NCBI GenBank assembly: GCA_942491735.1 | Contig: CALOCN010000001.1 | Span: 558,001 to 622,000 of the forward strand | Source: CALOCN01 sp942491735 | Lineage (GTDB): Bacteria; Eisenbacteria; RBG-16-71-46; JABDJR01 | DNA: 64,000 nucleotides | Direction: 5' to 3' | Shown: positions 44,448 to 51,448 of the stretch, piece after piece | Layout of the letters: every line of letters begins with the position of its first letter | Numbering within the stretch: position 1 is the stretch's first letter | Program-made: the position numbers and the translations under genes | The notes under the pieces: model-generated | Database searches by the model: none | The model's input: the letters and a program-made list of their open reading frames with translations, nothing else | Told to the model about the DNA's origin: nothing

Positions 44448-45629
44448 ATGCCGATCAACTACATGAGTCTGGGCCGGGGGAAGAGGCTGAGTGAGATCGT
44501 CATGGCGGGTAGCCACGATGCAGGGATCATGGCGGGGAAGGCGAATGCCCAGACCCAGTCCATGAACATACTGCAGCAGGCGACCTGCGGGGTGCGCTTG
44601 TTCGACCTGCGGATCGCCGCGTTCGCCAGTCGTGTCTCCGGTCTGGGCAAGGAAGTCGAACTCAAGGCCTACCACGCCGACGGTCTCATGGAGAGCACTG
44701 CAACGAAGAAGAGAACCCTTGTCGGGATCCATCGGGCGGGGGCGGGGCGGGTCGAGAGGACCAAGCTGAGGGGGTTCGGGCGTCTCCAGGGAGCGGTGGG
44801 AAACGGCCTGGTCACCATGCTTCAGCATGCGAGAACGTTCGTCACCGATATCTGTCCCGCGGAGTTCCTCCTCCTGAAATTCGACAAGAGCTACAACTGG
44901 CCCGCGATTGCCCGCACCTGCGTCGACGAGTTGGGGGGCGCAATGTACAACGCCCCCGGCAACCTCAACATGCGGACCCTGGACGACCTGGCCGGCAGCG
45001 TGGTTGTCCTGTTCACTCCGCCCGGGCTCCAGGCGATCGGGGGCGGGTGGGAACAGCACGGAGTCATGGGAATCAGGAATCTCCATTCCAGCGACGGCCC
45101 GCCGGCAGTCTACGATCCCAACTACAACGGCTTGACCTATTTCGGCAAGGGCGGCACGACGGTCAATCCGTTCAAGTGGAGCAAGATCAAGATCAACAGG
45201 AAAAAGCAGGAAAAGCTGATGAAGGCGATGGCGGCCCAGGCGGGGGACCAGAATCGAGACGTCATGGGGATGATGTACTGGACGAGCACCGGTCTGGTGA
45301 GGAGCATCAAGTCGAGGAACGACAAGCAGTGGAGCGATGCGAACGTCACCAAACTCAAGGCCCTCTGGGAATCCGGCCTCAAGGAATCCATCACGGCTCG
45401 ACTGAACCATCACGTGGATGTCGGGACCTATGCCAACGGGCCGGTCCTGCAGGCGTTCATGCCGAACTTCGTCATGATCGACTTTGCCGATCCAAAGAAG
45501 TGCGAAACCATCTTCGAGTTGAACAACACGGCGGCCACGGAGCTCACCGCCGCGGCGAGGCAGCACGATCTGGAGACCTTCCGGACCGGCAATCAACGCC
45601 AGCGCTATGGACTGTCGCGGGATCCTTGA
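44448..45629 (+). CDS. PI-PLC-X-like phosphodiesterase (cytoplasmic, no signal peptide)
   Basis: 393 residues from the ATG at 44448, preceded by GAGGGGGG about 6 nt upstream; an in-frame GTG at 44406 is an alternative. TIM-barrel phosphodiesterase signature: 'MAGSHDAG' with His23, 'GVRLFDLRI' (the G-R-F-D-R strand) and 'YHADGL' with His76, the general acid/base pair of PI-PLC-like enzymes. Later 'FLLLKFDKSYN' and 'FVMIDFAD' strands complete the barrel. Unlike bacterial secreted PI-PLCs it lacks a signal sequence. Substrate unknown. Confidence 0.75.
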   Translation: MPINYMSLGRGKRLSEIVMAGSHDAGIMAGKANAQTQSMNILQQATCGVRLFDLRIAAFASRVSGLGKEVELKAYHADGLMESTATKKRTLVGIHRAGAGRVERTKLRGFGRLQGAVGNGLVTMLQHARTFVTDICPAEFLLLKFDKSYNWPAIARTCVDELGGAMYNAPGNLNMRTLDDLAGSVVVLFTPPGLQAIGGGWEQHGVMGIRNLHSSDGPPAVYDPNYNGLTYFGKGGTTVNPFKWSKIKINRKKQEKLMKAMAAQAGDQNRDVMGMMYWTSTGLVRSIKSRNDKQWSDANVTKLKALWESGLKESITARLNHHVDVGTYANGPVLQAFMPNFVMIDFADPKKCETIFELNNTAATELTAAARQHDLETFRTGNQRQRYGLSRDP

Positions 45630-45647
45630 GCCGGCGCACGGGTGAGG

Positions 45648-46676
45648 CTAGATCTCCATCTTCCGCCACTCCGCTTCGTACGAGCGCCCCAGTCCCAGGA
45701 TCTTGGCCAGCAACCCGTCGTAACCCAGTCCGGCCGCTTCGGCGGCAATGCAAAGCTCCTCACCGTACCCGAGGTCCGGGTTGGGATTGGCCTCCAGGAC
45801 GTAGATCTCGCCTTCTTCGGTAAGCCGCAGATCGATCCGGGCGTAGCCGGAGAGCCCCAGCAGACGGAACACCCGCTTGCCCACCCGCTGGATGCGCTTC
45901 TCCAGATCATCGCTGATGTTCCTGGCCACCACCACGTCGATGCCGCGTTTCTTCGAGTACTCCCAGTCCCACTTCACCTTGGTGGTGGCAATGGGCTGGC
46001 TTCCCTCGGCCAGGTTCTCGAACACCATCTCCAGGATGGGCAGGGTCTGCAGCCGCCGGTTGCCCAGGACCCCGATGTACAGTTCGCGTCCCAGGATGTA
46101 CTCCTCGGCAATGACATGGGTGTTCTTCTCGTGCAGGTAGGCTACCCGCTCCTTCAGCTTCTCGTCGTTGTGGACCACCGAGGCCTGGGCCAGGTTGAAC
46201 GAACCCTCCTCGGTGAGCGACTTCACGAACATGGGGTACCTGGTGCGGGGCGGCCGACTGATCTTGCGCCCCATCATGAAGACCCCGAAGCGGGGAACGC
46301 GGATCCGGTGATAGTTGAGGATCTTCTTGCTCAGCGCCTTGTCGTGGGCCAGGAGCAGTCCTCGTGGATTGCAGCCGGTGTAATGCTGCTTGAGCAACTC
46401 CAGGTAGCTCACGATGTGGGAGTCGTAGACCTCCACCTCGTGGAACTCCTCCAGGAGATTGAACACCACATGCGGCTTCCATTCCGTGATGGTGCGCCGG
46501 ATCAGTGCCAGATCGGCGTGGACACCCAGGGGACGCACGTCGTGACCCAGGCGGGCGAGCCCCTCCATGACGTCGAACTCGGTCTTCCAGGGAACATGCT
46601 TTTCCTCGGAGTACCCTTTGCCCCCCTCGGGCGGGACCAGATCTTCGTGCATGAGAACCAGGACGCGTTGTTTCAT
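45648..46676 (-). CDS. ATP-grasp ligase (D-Ala-D-Ala ligase-like)
   Basis: 342 residues from the ATG at 46676; in-frame upstream sequence lies inside the preceding gene. ATP-grasp fold: 'HDKALSKKIL' start of the central domain, 'YPMFVKSLTEEGSFNLAQ' (Lys in strand), 'VIAEEYILGRELYIGVLG', and the Mg site 'ARIDLRLTEEGEIYVLEANPNPDL'. Resembles the D-alanine-D-alanine ligase branch used for peptide and amino-acid ligation, but is too divergent to call Ddl. Overlaps the stop of the metallopeptidase gene by 4 nt. Confidence 0.8.
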   Translation of the reverse strand: MKQRVLVLMHEDLVPPEGGKGYSEEKHVPWKTEFDVMEGLARLGHDVRPLGVHADLALIRRTITEWKPHVVFNLLEEFHEVEVYDSHIVSYLELLKQHYTGCNPRGLLLAHDKALSKKILNYHRIRVPRFGVFMMGRKISRPPRTRYPMFVKSLTEEGSFNLAQASVVHNDEKLKERVAYLHEKNTHVIAEEYILGRELYIGVLGNRRLQTLPILEMVFENLAEGSQPIATTKVKWDWEYSKKRGIDVVVARNISDDLEKRIQRVGKRVFRLLGLSGYARIDLRLTEEGEIYVLEANPNPDLGYGEELCIAAEAAGLGYDGLLAKILGLGRSYEAEWRKMEI

Positions 46677-47701
46677 AGGGGGATCCAGTGGCGGCCGGTG
46701 CTGTGGAGGTAGTTGATGACCCGGACACTGAGCAGGACGGCGAGGTCCAGCTTCATGTCGGGCTCGGGACGATCCACGTACAGACGATTCTCCCGGCACC
46801 GCACGATCATCTCCTTGATGAGGTGATCCACGGAATAGGAATGCTCTCCCGTTCCCCGTGAGAGAGCACGCCGGATCTCCGGACGGACGCGCCGCAGGAA
46901 TGCGGCGGCGGACCTGCGACGGCCGTTGGCCGGGGAGTCGGTGAAGAGCCTGGCCAGGTCCCGGTCAAAGACCTCGGGAGAGCTGGCCTGGTACCGCTCC
47001 CGCTTCTCCCGGTAGTACTCGCGCAGGGTCTTGCGGATCCCCGAGACCGGGTCGACGAACTTGCGGGATCGGATCCTCGCCGGTTTCCCGGCGATACCCT
47101 TCATGAGCCCGTCCACGTAGGCGAGCTTCTTATGCGCGGGCCAATCCGCGTACCGGGTGCGCCAGCCCGACCCCGGGGTGAGCCACACCGCGAAGGTCTC
47201 GGCAAAATCCTCGGCCGGGTGGGCCTGCGCGTACCACCAGTCCAGGTGCAGCACGTACCGTCGACTGAAGGGGCGGGGCCGATAGTACTCGGGGTACTTG
47301 GTTCCGTAGGTGCCGAACATCTCCCGCCACGACTTGCGGCGATGCAATCCATACGCGGTGTCGATGGCGTGCCCCGCCTCGTGCCGCATCAGCTGCATGC
47401 ACCAGCGCTGGGTGCCCCCCTCCACCTCGTACATCTGCCTGTGCTCCAGCTGGAAGAGTCGGGGATGCGCCAGGTAGAACGGGATGGCGATACCGGGGAT
47501 ACCATCCGGGGAGAACCACTCCTCGGAGAGCCAGTAGTGGGGGCGAAACCGGATGCCGCGGCGTTCCAGCTCGGCATACACCCGATCCATGCGCTCCGGG
47601 AGGACGCTGTCCTCCACCCGCAATCCAAGATCGCAGATGCGCAGGTCCAGCAGTTCGTCGTCGTTCCAGCGTGCCCAGGCCGGGCGGCGTTTGCGGCTCA
47701 C
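46673..47701 (-). CDS. Putative zinc metallopeptidase (HEAGH family)
   Basis: 342 residues, GTG start at 47701 with GGAG about 11 nt upstream. 'MRHEAGHAIDTAYGL' is an HEXXH zinc site, with a downstream Glu-rich helix 'PAEDFAETFAVWLTP' likely giving the third ligand. Fits the family annotated as putative zinc-binding metallopeptidase, often encoded beside ATP-grasp enzymes. No signal peptide, so cytoplasmic. Coupled to the ATP-grasp gene, suggesting a peptide synthesis/trimming pair (inference). Confidence 0.78.
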   Translation of the reverse strand: MSRKRRPAWARWNDDELLDLRICDLGLRVEDSVLPERMDRVYAELERRGIRFRPHYWLSEEWFSPDGIPGIAIPFYLAHPRLFQLEHRQMYEVEGGTQRWCMQLMRHEAGHAIDTAYGLHRRKSWREMFGTYGTKYPEYYRPRPFSRRYVLHLDWWYAQAHPAEDFAETFAVWLTPGSGWRTRYADWPAHKKLAYVDGLMKGIAGKPARIRSRKFVDPVSGIRKTLREYYREKRERYQASSPEVFDRDLARLFTDSPANGRRRSAAAFLRRVRPEIRRALSRGTGEHSYSVDHLIKEMIVRCRENRLYVDRPEPDMKLDLAVLLSVRVINYLHSTGRHWIPL

Positions 47702-47733
47702 GGGGTGGCGGCTCCGTCACGGTCCATCATCGG

Positions 47734-49389
47734 TCAGCGCAGGAGAATGATCAGCGGTGTGTAGGGGGGAAGCGCGGCCATGGGACGGTAGGCGGTGAAT
47801 CCCCCCTCCGCCGTGATCTCCGGGTCGTATACCGGCGCCTCCAGGTAGAGCTCCCGCGCCTTGAGTCCCGGGCCCAGCGGTCCCTTCTCCAGGGTGAGCG
47901 AGTACTTGGAAATGCGTTCGTCGCTCAGGTTCACCACCACCAATACGTTCTGCCCGTTGTCCCGTCGCAGGAAGGAATAGACCCGGTCGTCGGTGCAGGC
48001 GACCGGTGTCCAGTCGCCGCCGTGCAGGGCGTTGTAGCGGTTGCGCAGATGGATGAGCTTCCGGTAGTGGTTGAGCAGGGAGCCCGGATCCGAATTCATG
48101 AGCGCCACGTTGTAGGAGTGGTGGTCGGCCTGGGCCGGGGCCCAGGGGGCGAAACCCCGGGTGAAGCCGGCGAACCGCTCCCCGGACCACTGCATGGGGG
48201 TTCGCAGGTTCTCGTCCGGTTTCGTTCCGCCCTGTCCCACCTCTTCCCCGTAGTACACGAAGGGGACGCCCGGCCCGGTGAGGAGAAGGGTCGCCGCGCT
48301 TCGGGTCCGGTTCAGGTCGTCCCCCAGCACGGAGCGGGTCCGATTCTGATCGTGGTTGCTGAGGAAGGTGCCGTACTGGTTCTGCGGGTACACGTTCACG
48401 ATCCGGGCGTGGGCGGTTTCCACCGGAGTGCGTCGGCCTTCGAGCGCGGCCTGGAGCATCGCCTCCGCGGTGGTGAACTCGAGACCCATGTCCACTTCGC
48501 GCCCCACATAGGGAACGATCTTCTCGGGCGCGTCCCAGATTTCCCCTACCGTCATGGCGTCCGGCTTCACCGACTTGTAGTAGATGTGGGCGCGGCGAAG
48601 CAGGTCGTGGGTGGATTCGGTGTGCTCCTGGATGGGCCCCTCCTCGACCAGGTGCTTGACCCCGTCCAGCCGGAATCCGTCCACGTCCATGTCCTGCAGC
48701 CAGAAGCGGATGACCTCCTTCATGGTGAAGACCACGTCGGGGCTGTTGTAGTTCAGATCCGGCATGCCGGACCAGAACAGCGCGTAGTAGAAGTCGGGTC
48801 CCGAGCTGTACCAGACCGGCGAGCCCCAGGGGCTGGTCCACCGGGGCTGGGTGGGTTGCCAGACATAGAAGTTGCGCAGGTTGTTCGAGGGGCCCTTGCT
48901 CGCTTCGCGGAACCAGACGTGCTCCTTGCTGGTGTGGTTCAGCGGCAGGTCCAGGATGACCCGGATGCCCCGCCGGTGCGCCTCGTAGACCAGTTCCCTG
49001 AAGTCCTCCAGGGTCCCATAGGCCGGATGCACCGATTTGAAGTCGACCACGTCGTAGCCGTGATAGCTGGGGGAGGGAAAGATGGGCATGAGCCAGATCG
49101 CGCCCACGCCCAGGTCGGTGGTGGAGTTGGGGTTCCCGTCGTTGAGGTAGTCCAGTTTCCCGATGATCCCGCGCAGGTCCCCGATCCCGTTCCCGTCGGA
49201 GTCGGCAAAGCTGCGCACGAAGATCTCGTAGAAGACCGTTTCGTTCCACCAGAAGGTGGTGTCGGCGGCGCTGAACGGGGGAGGTGCTTCGAGAACACCG
49301 ACGAGGTCGGATGTGGACTCCGAGGAACCGGATCCGGAACAACCGACCAGCACGAGGGGGAGGAGGCAGATCAGGGCAAGATGGCGCAT
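47734..49389 (-). CDS. GH13 alpha-amylase family lipoprotein
   Basis: 551 residues. Lipobox LVGC (Cys17). (beta/alpha)8 catalytic domain with 'FRLDGVKHL' (nucleophile Asp242), 'VGEIWD' (acid Glu283) and 'SNHDQN' (Asp347), plus 'LDLPLNHTS' for region I. The C-terminal domain is beta-rich ('YSFLRRDNGQNVLVVVNLSD'). Oligo-1,6-glucosidase/trehalose-synthase-like in length. Membrane-anchored, so it works on extracellular or periplasmic alpha-glucans. Confidence 0.92.
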   Translation of the reverse strand: MRHLALICLLPLVLVGCSGSGSSESTSDLVGVLEAPPPFSAADTTFWWNETVFYEIFVRSFADSDGNGIGDLRGIIGKLDYLNDGNPNSTTDLGVGAIWLMPIFPSPSYHGYDVVDFKSVHPAYGTLEDFRELVYEAHRRGIRVILDLPLNHTSKEHVWFREASKGPSNNLRNFYVWQPTQPRWTSPWGSPVWYSSGPDFYYALFWSGMPDLNYNSPDVVFTMKEVIRFWLQDMDVDGFRLDGVKHLVEEGPIQEHTESTHDLLRRAHIYYKSVKPDAMTVGEIWDAPEKIVPYVGREVDMGLEFTTAEAMLQAALEGRRTPVETAHARIVNVYPQNQYGTFLSNHDQNRTRSVLGDDLNRTRSAATLLLTGPGVPFVYYGEEVGQGGTKPDENLRTPMQWSGERFAGFTRGFAPWAPAQADHHSYNVALMNSDPGSLLNHYRKLIHLRNRYNALHGGDWTPVACTDDRVYSFLRRDNGQNVLVVVNLSDERISKYSLTLEKGPLGPGLKARELYLEAPVYDPEITAEGGFTAYRPMAALPPYTPLIILLR

Positions 49390-49422
49390 AGGGGCAGAAT
49401 ACGGCGTAGGCCCCTGGTCGTG

Positions 49423-49857
49423 CTACTCCTGATCGGGATCCTCATCGAGATCCAGGACCGCGGAGTTGATGCAGAAGCGAAGCCCGCCCGGTCCCGGCCC
49501 GTCCTCGAACACGTGCCCCAGGTGGGAAGCGCACTTGCGGCACTGGACCTCCGTGCGGATCATGCCGAGGCTGGTATCCCGCTCCAGATGGATCTTCTCA
49601 TCGGCCACCGGGGCGGTGAAGCTGGGCCAGCCGCAACCGGCGTCGAACTTGGTGTCGGACTGGAACAGGGGCTCGTGGCAGACCACGCAGCGATAGGTCC
49701 CGTCGGCGGTCGTTTCCCAGTATTTTCCGGTGAACGGGCGTTCGGTGCCCTTCTCCCGGGCCACCCGGTATTGCTCCGGGGTAAGGCGCTCCCGCAGTTC
49801 CTCGTCGGAGGGGACGGGGTCCTTGGCTTGCGAGGGGCTGGGCTTTTTCTCGGACAT
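49423..49857 (-). CDS. msrB: Peptide methionine-(R)-sulfoxide reductase
   Basis: 144 residues with AGGAG upstream of the ATG at 49857. Zinc CxxC pairs at Cys57/60 and Cys106/109, 'GCGWPSF' motif, and the catalytic Cys129 in 'LRFCINS'. The extra Cys75 in GCGW is the usual resolving partner. Reduces Met-R-sulfoxide in proteins. No signal peptide; cytoplasmic. Divergent from the SDR gene with 67 bp between them. Confidence 0.95.
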   Translation of the reverse strand: MSEKKPSPSQAKDPVPSDEELRERLTPEQYRVAREKGTERPFTGKYWETTADGTYRCVVCHEPLFQSDTKFDAGCGWPSFTAPVADEKIHLERDTSLGMIRTEVQCRKCASHLGHVFEDGPGPGGLRFCINSAVLDLDEDPDQE

Positions 49858-49924
49858 GGGGGAGTCTCCTGTGGTGCGTGGGGGTGTTGATTGTAGACCA
49901 GCGGGAGCCGTTCCAAGGAGGGTG

Positions 49925-50812
49925 ATGTTGCAGGGTCGTGTCTGTCTGATCACCGGGGGAAACCGGGGAATCGGTCTTGCGACCGCGGCCGCCCTTGCCG
50001 ACCGGGGCGCAACGGTGGTGATCACCAGCCGGGACCCCGAGAGGGGGGAGGCCGCGGCGGGGGCGCTACGGGAAGCGAGCGGGAATCCGCAGGTCCACTC
50101 GGTGCCCTGCGACTTCGAGTACGGAGCCTCGGTCCGCGCCATGGTGGATACGGTGCTGGAGCGCCACCCGCGGCTGGATGTGCTCATCAACAACCACGCC
50201 ACCACCGCCTCCGAGCTCCGGTTGACCGAGGAAGGGGTCGAGTCCACGTTTGCCATCAACCACCTGGGCTATTTCCGCACCAGCCTGTGGCTCCTGCCGC
50301 GACTGCAGGCGATCGGTTCCGCGCGCATCGTCAACGTCGCCTCCAAGGCCCATGTCCTGGGCCGGCTGGATCTCGATGACCTCGCCTGTCGGCGCGAGTT
50401 CTCCAGCACCACGGTCTATCGTCGCTCCAAGCTGGCCAACGTCCTCTTCACCTACGAACTGGCCCGGCGGCTGGAGGGGACGGGGGTCACCGCCAACTGT
50501 CTGCATCCGGGGGTGATCTACACAGGGCTTCTCGCGGGGGCGATTCGTCGTCGCTGGTACCTTCGCCCGTTTGCGGGGGTTGCCCGCTGGCTTGTCCCGG
50601 GGCCCGAGGCCGGGGCGCGCACCAGCGTTCATCTCGCCACCAGCCCCGCGGTGGAGGGCGTCAGTGGGCGCTACTTCTGGCGTTCCCGCCCATCCCTTTC
50701 GTCCCCCGCTTCGCGGGACAAGGACCTGGCGCGGCGTCTGTGGGAGGTGAGCTGCGATCTGACCGGGATTGAGGCCCAAGGGCGTATACTGGTTCAACGG
50801 AAGCCGTCATGA
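49925..50812 (+). CDS. Short-chain dehydrogenase/reductase (retinol-dehydrogenase-like)
   Basis: 295 residues with AGGAGGGTG directly before the ATG. NAD(P)-binding TGGNRGIG (about 10-17), 'INNHATTAS' (NNAG-like), and the catalytic YxxxK in 'TVYRRSKLAN'. The NNHA in place of NNAG and the 'HPGVIYTGL' loop put it in the human RDH11-14-like SDR branch. Substrate unknown. Followed by an ECF sigma gene with 4-nt overlap. Confidence 0.9.
   Translation: MLQGRVCLITGGNRGIGLATAAALADRGATVVITSRDPERGEAAAGALREASGNPQVHSVPCDFEYGASVRAMVDTVLERHPRLDVLINNHATTASELRLTEEGVESTFAINHLGYFRTSLWLLPRLQAIGSARIVNVASKAHVLGRLDLDDLACRREFSSTTVYRRSKLANVLFTYELARRLEGTGVTANCLHPGVIYTGLLAGAIRRRWYLRPFAGVARWLVPGPEAGARTSVHLATSPAVEGVSGRYFWRSRPSLSSPASRDKDLARRLWEVSCDLTGIEAQGRILVQRKPS
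50785..50790 (+). promoter_or_regulatory. Candidate -10 (TATACT) inside the SDR 3' end
   Basis: TATACT 18 nt before the sigma ATG, with GGAAG (50799-50803) between them. It could drive the sigma-kinase pair separately from the SDR. No -35 is evident at the right spacing. Confidence 0.35.
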
Positions 50813-51381
50813 GCCAGCCCACACCCTCCGACGTCACCCGCCTGTTGGCCGACGCCCAGGCCGGCCACCCCGAAGCCATGGAGCGCCTGCTCCCCGTGGT
50901 CTACGACGAGCTGCGCGGTCTGGCGCGGCGGCAGCGTTTTCGCCACCGGCCCTACGAGACCCTCAACACCACCGCGCTGGTCCACGAGGCGTTCCTCAAG
51001 CTGGCCGGGCGCGACGGGGCAAGCTGGGAGAACCGCCTCCACTTCTATCGCATCGCCTCGCGGGCCATGCGGGACATCCTGGTGGACTATGCCCGGCGCC
51101 AGCGGGCCGGCAAGCGGGGTGGGGGGCAGGTGGACGCCTCCCTGGACGAGGTGGAAGAGATCTCGGGGGTGGACAGCGAGGAGGTCCTGGGAGTGGCCGA
51201 CGCCCTGGAGCGTCTGGAATCCCTGGACCCCCGTCAGGGCAAGATCGTGGAGCTGCGCTACTTCGTGGGGCTCACCGTGCCGGAAACGGCCGAGGTTCTG
51301 GGCATCTCCCCGGCCACGGTGAAGCGGGAGTGGGCCACCGCGCGGGCCTGGTTGCAGCGCGAGATCGATCGATCCCCATGA
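50809..51381 (+). CDS. ECF-type sigma factor 2, kinase-linked
   Basis: 190 residues; ATG overlaps the SDR stop (ATGA). Region 2: 'LLPVVYDELRGLARRQRFRH', 'FYRIASRAMRDILVDYARRQ'. Region 4: 'IVELRYFVGLTVPETAEVLGISPATVKREW'-type helix-turn-helix. Same subfamily as the sigma at 41191-41718, longer at its N-terminus. The next gene is a Ser/Thr kinase starting 67 nt later, in the same order as the other pair (sigma then kinase). Confidence 0.92.
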   Translation: MSQPTPSDVTRLLADAQAGHPEAMERLLPVVYDELRGLARRQRFRHRPYETLNTTALVHEAFLKLAGRDGASWENRLHFYRIASRAMRDILVDYARRQRAGKRGGGQVDASLDEVEEISGVDSEEVLGVADALERLESLDPRQGKIVELRYFVGLTVPETAEVLGISPATVKREWATARAWLQREIDRSP

Positions 51382-51448
51382 GCCGCTTGGACCCGGGAAT
51401 CCGGTTGAAGGAACGGGAGGCCCGCGCTCACCGCGGGTGAAGCACGCC

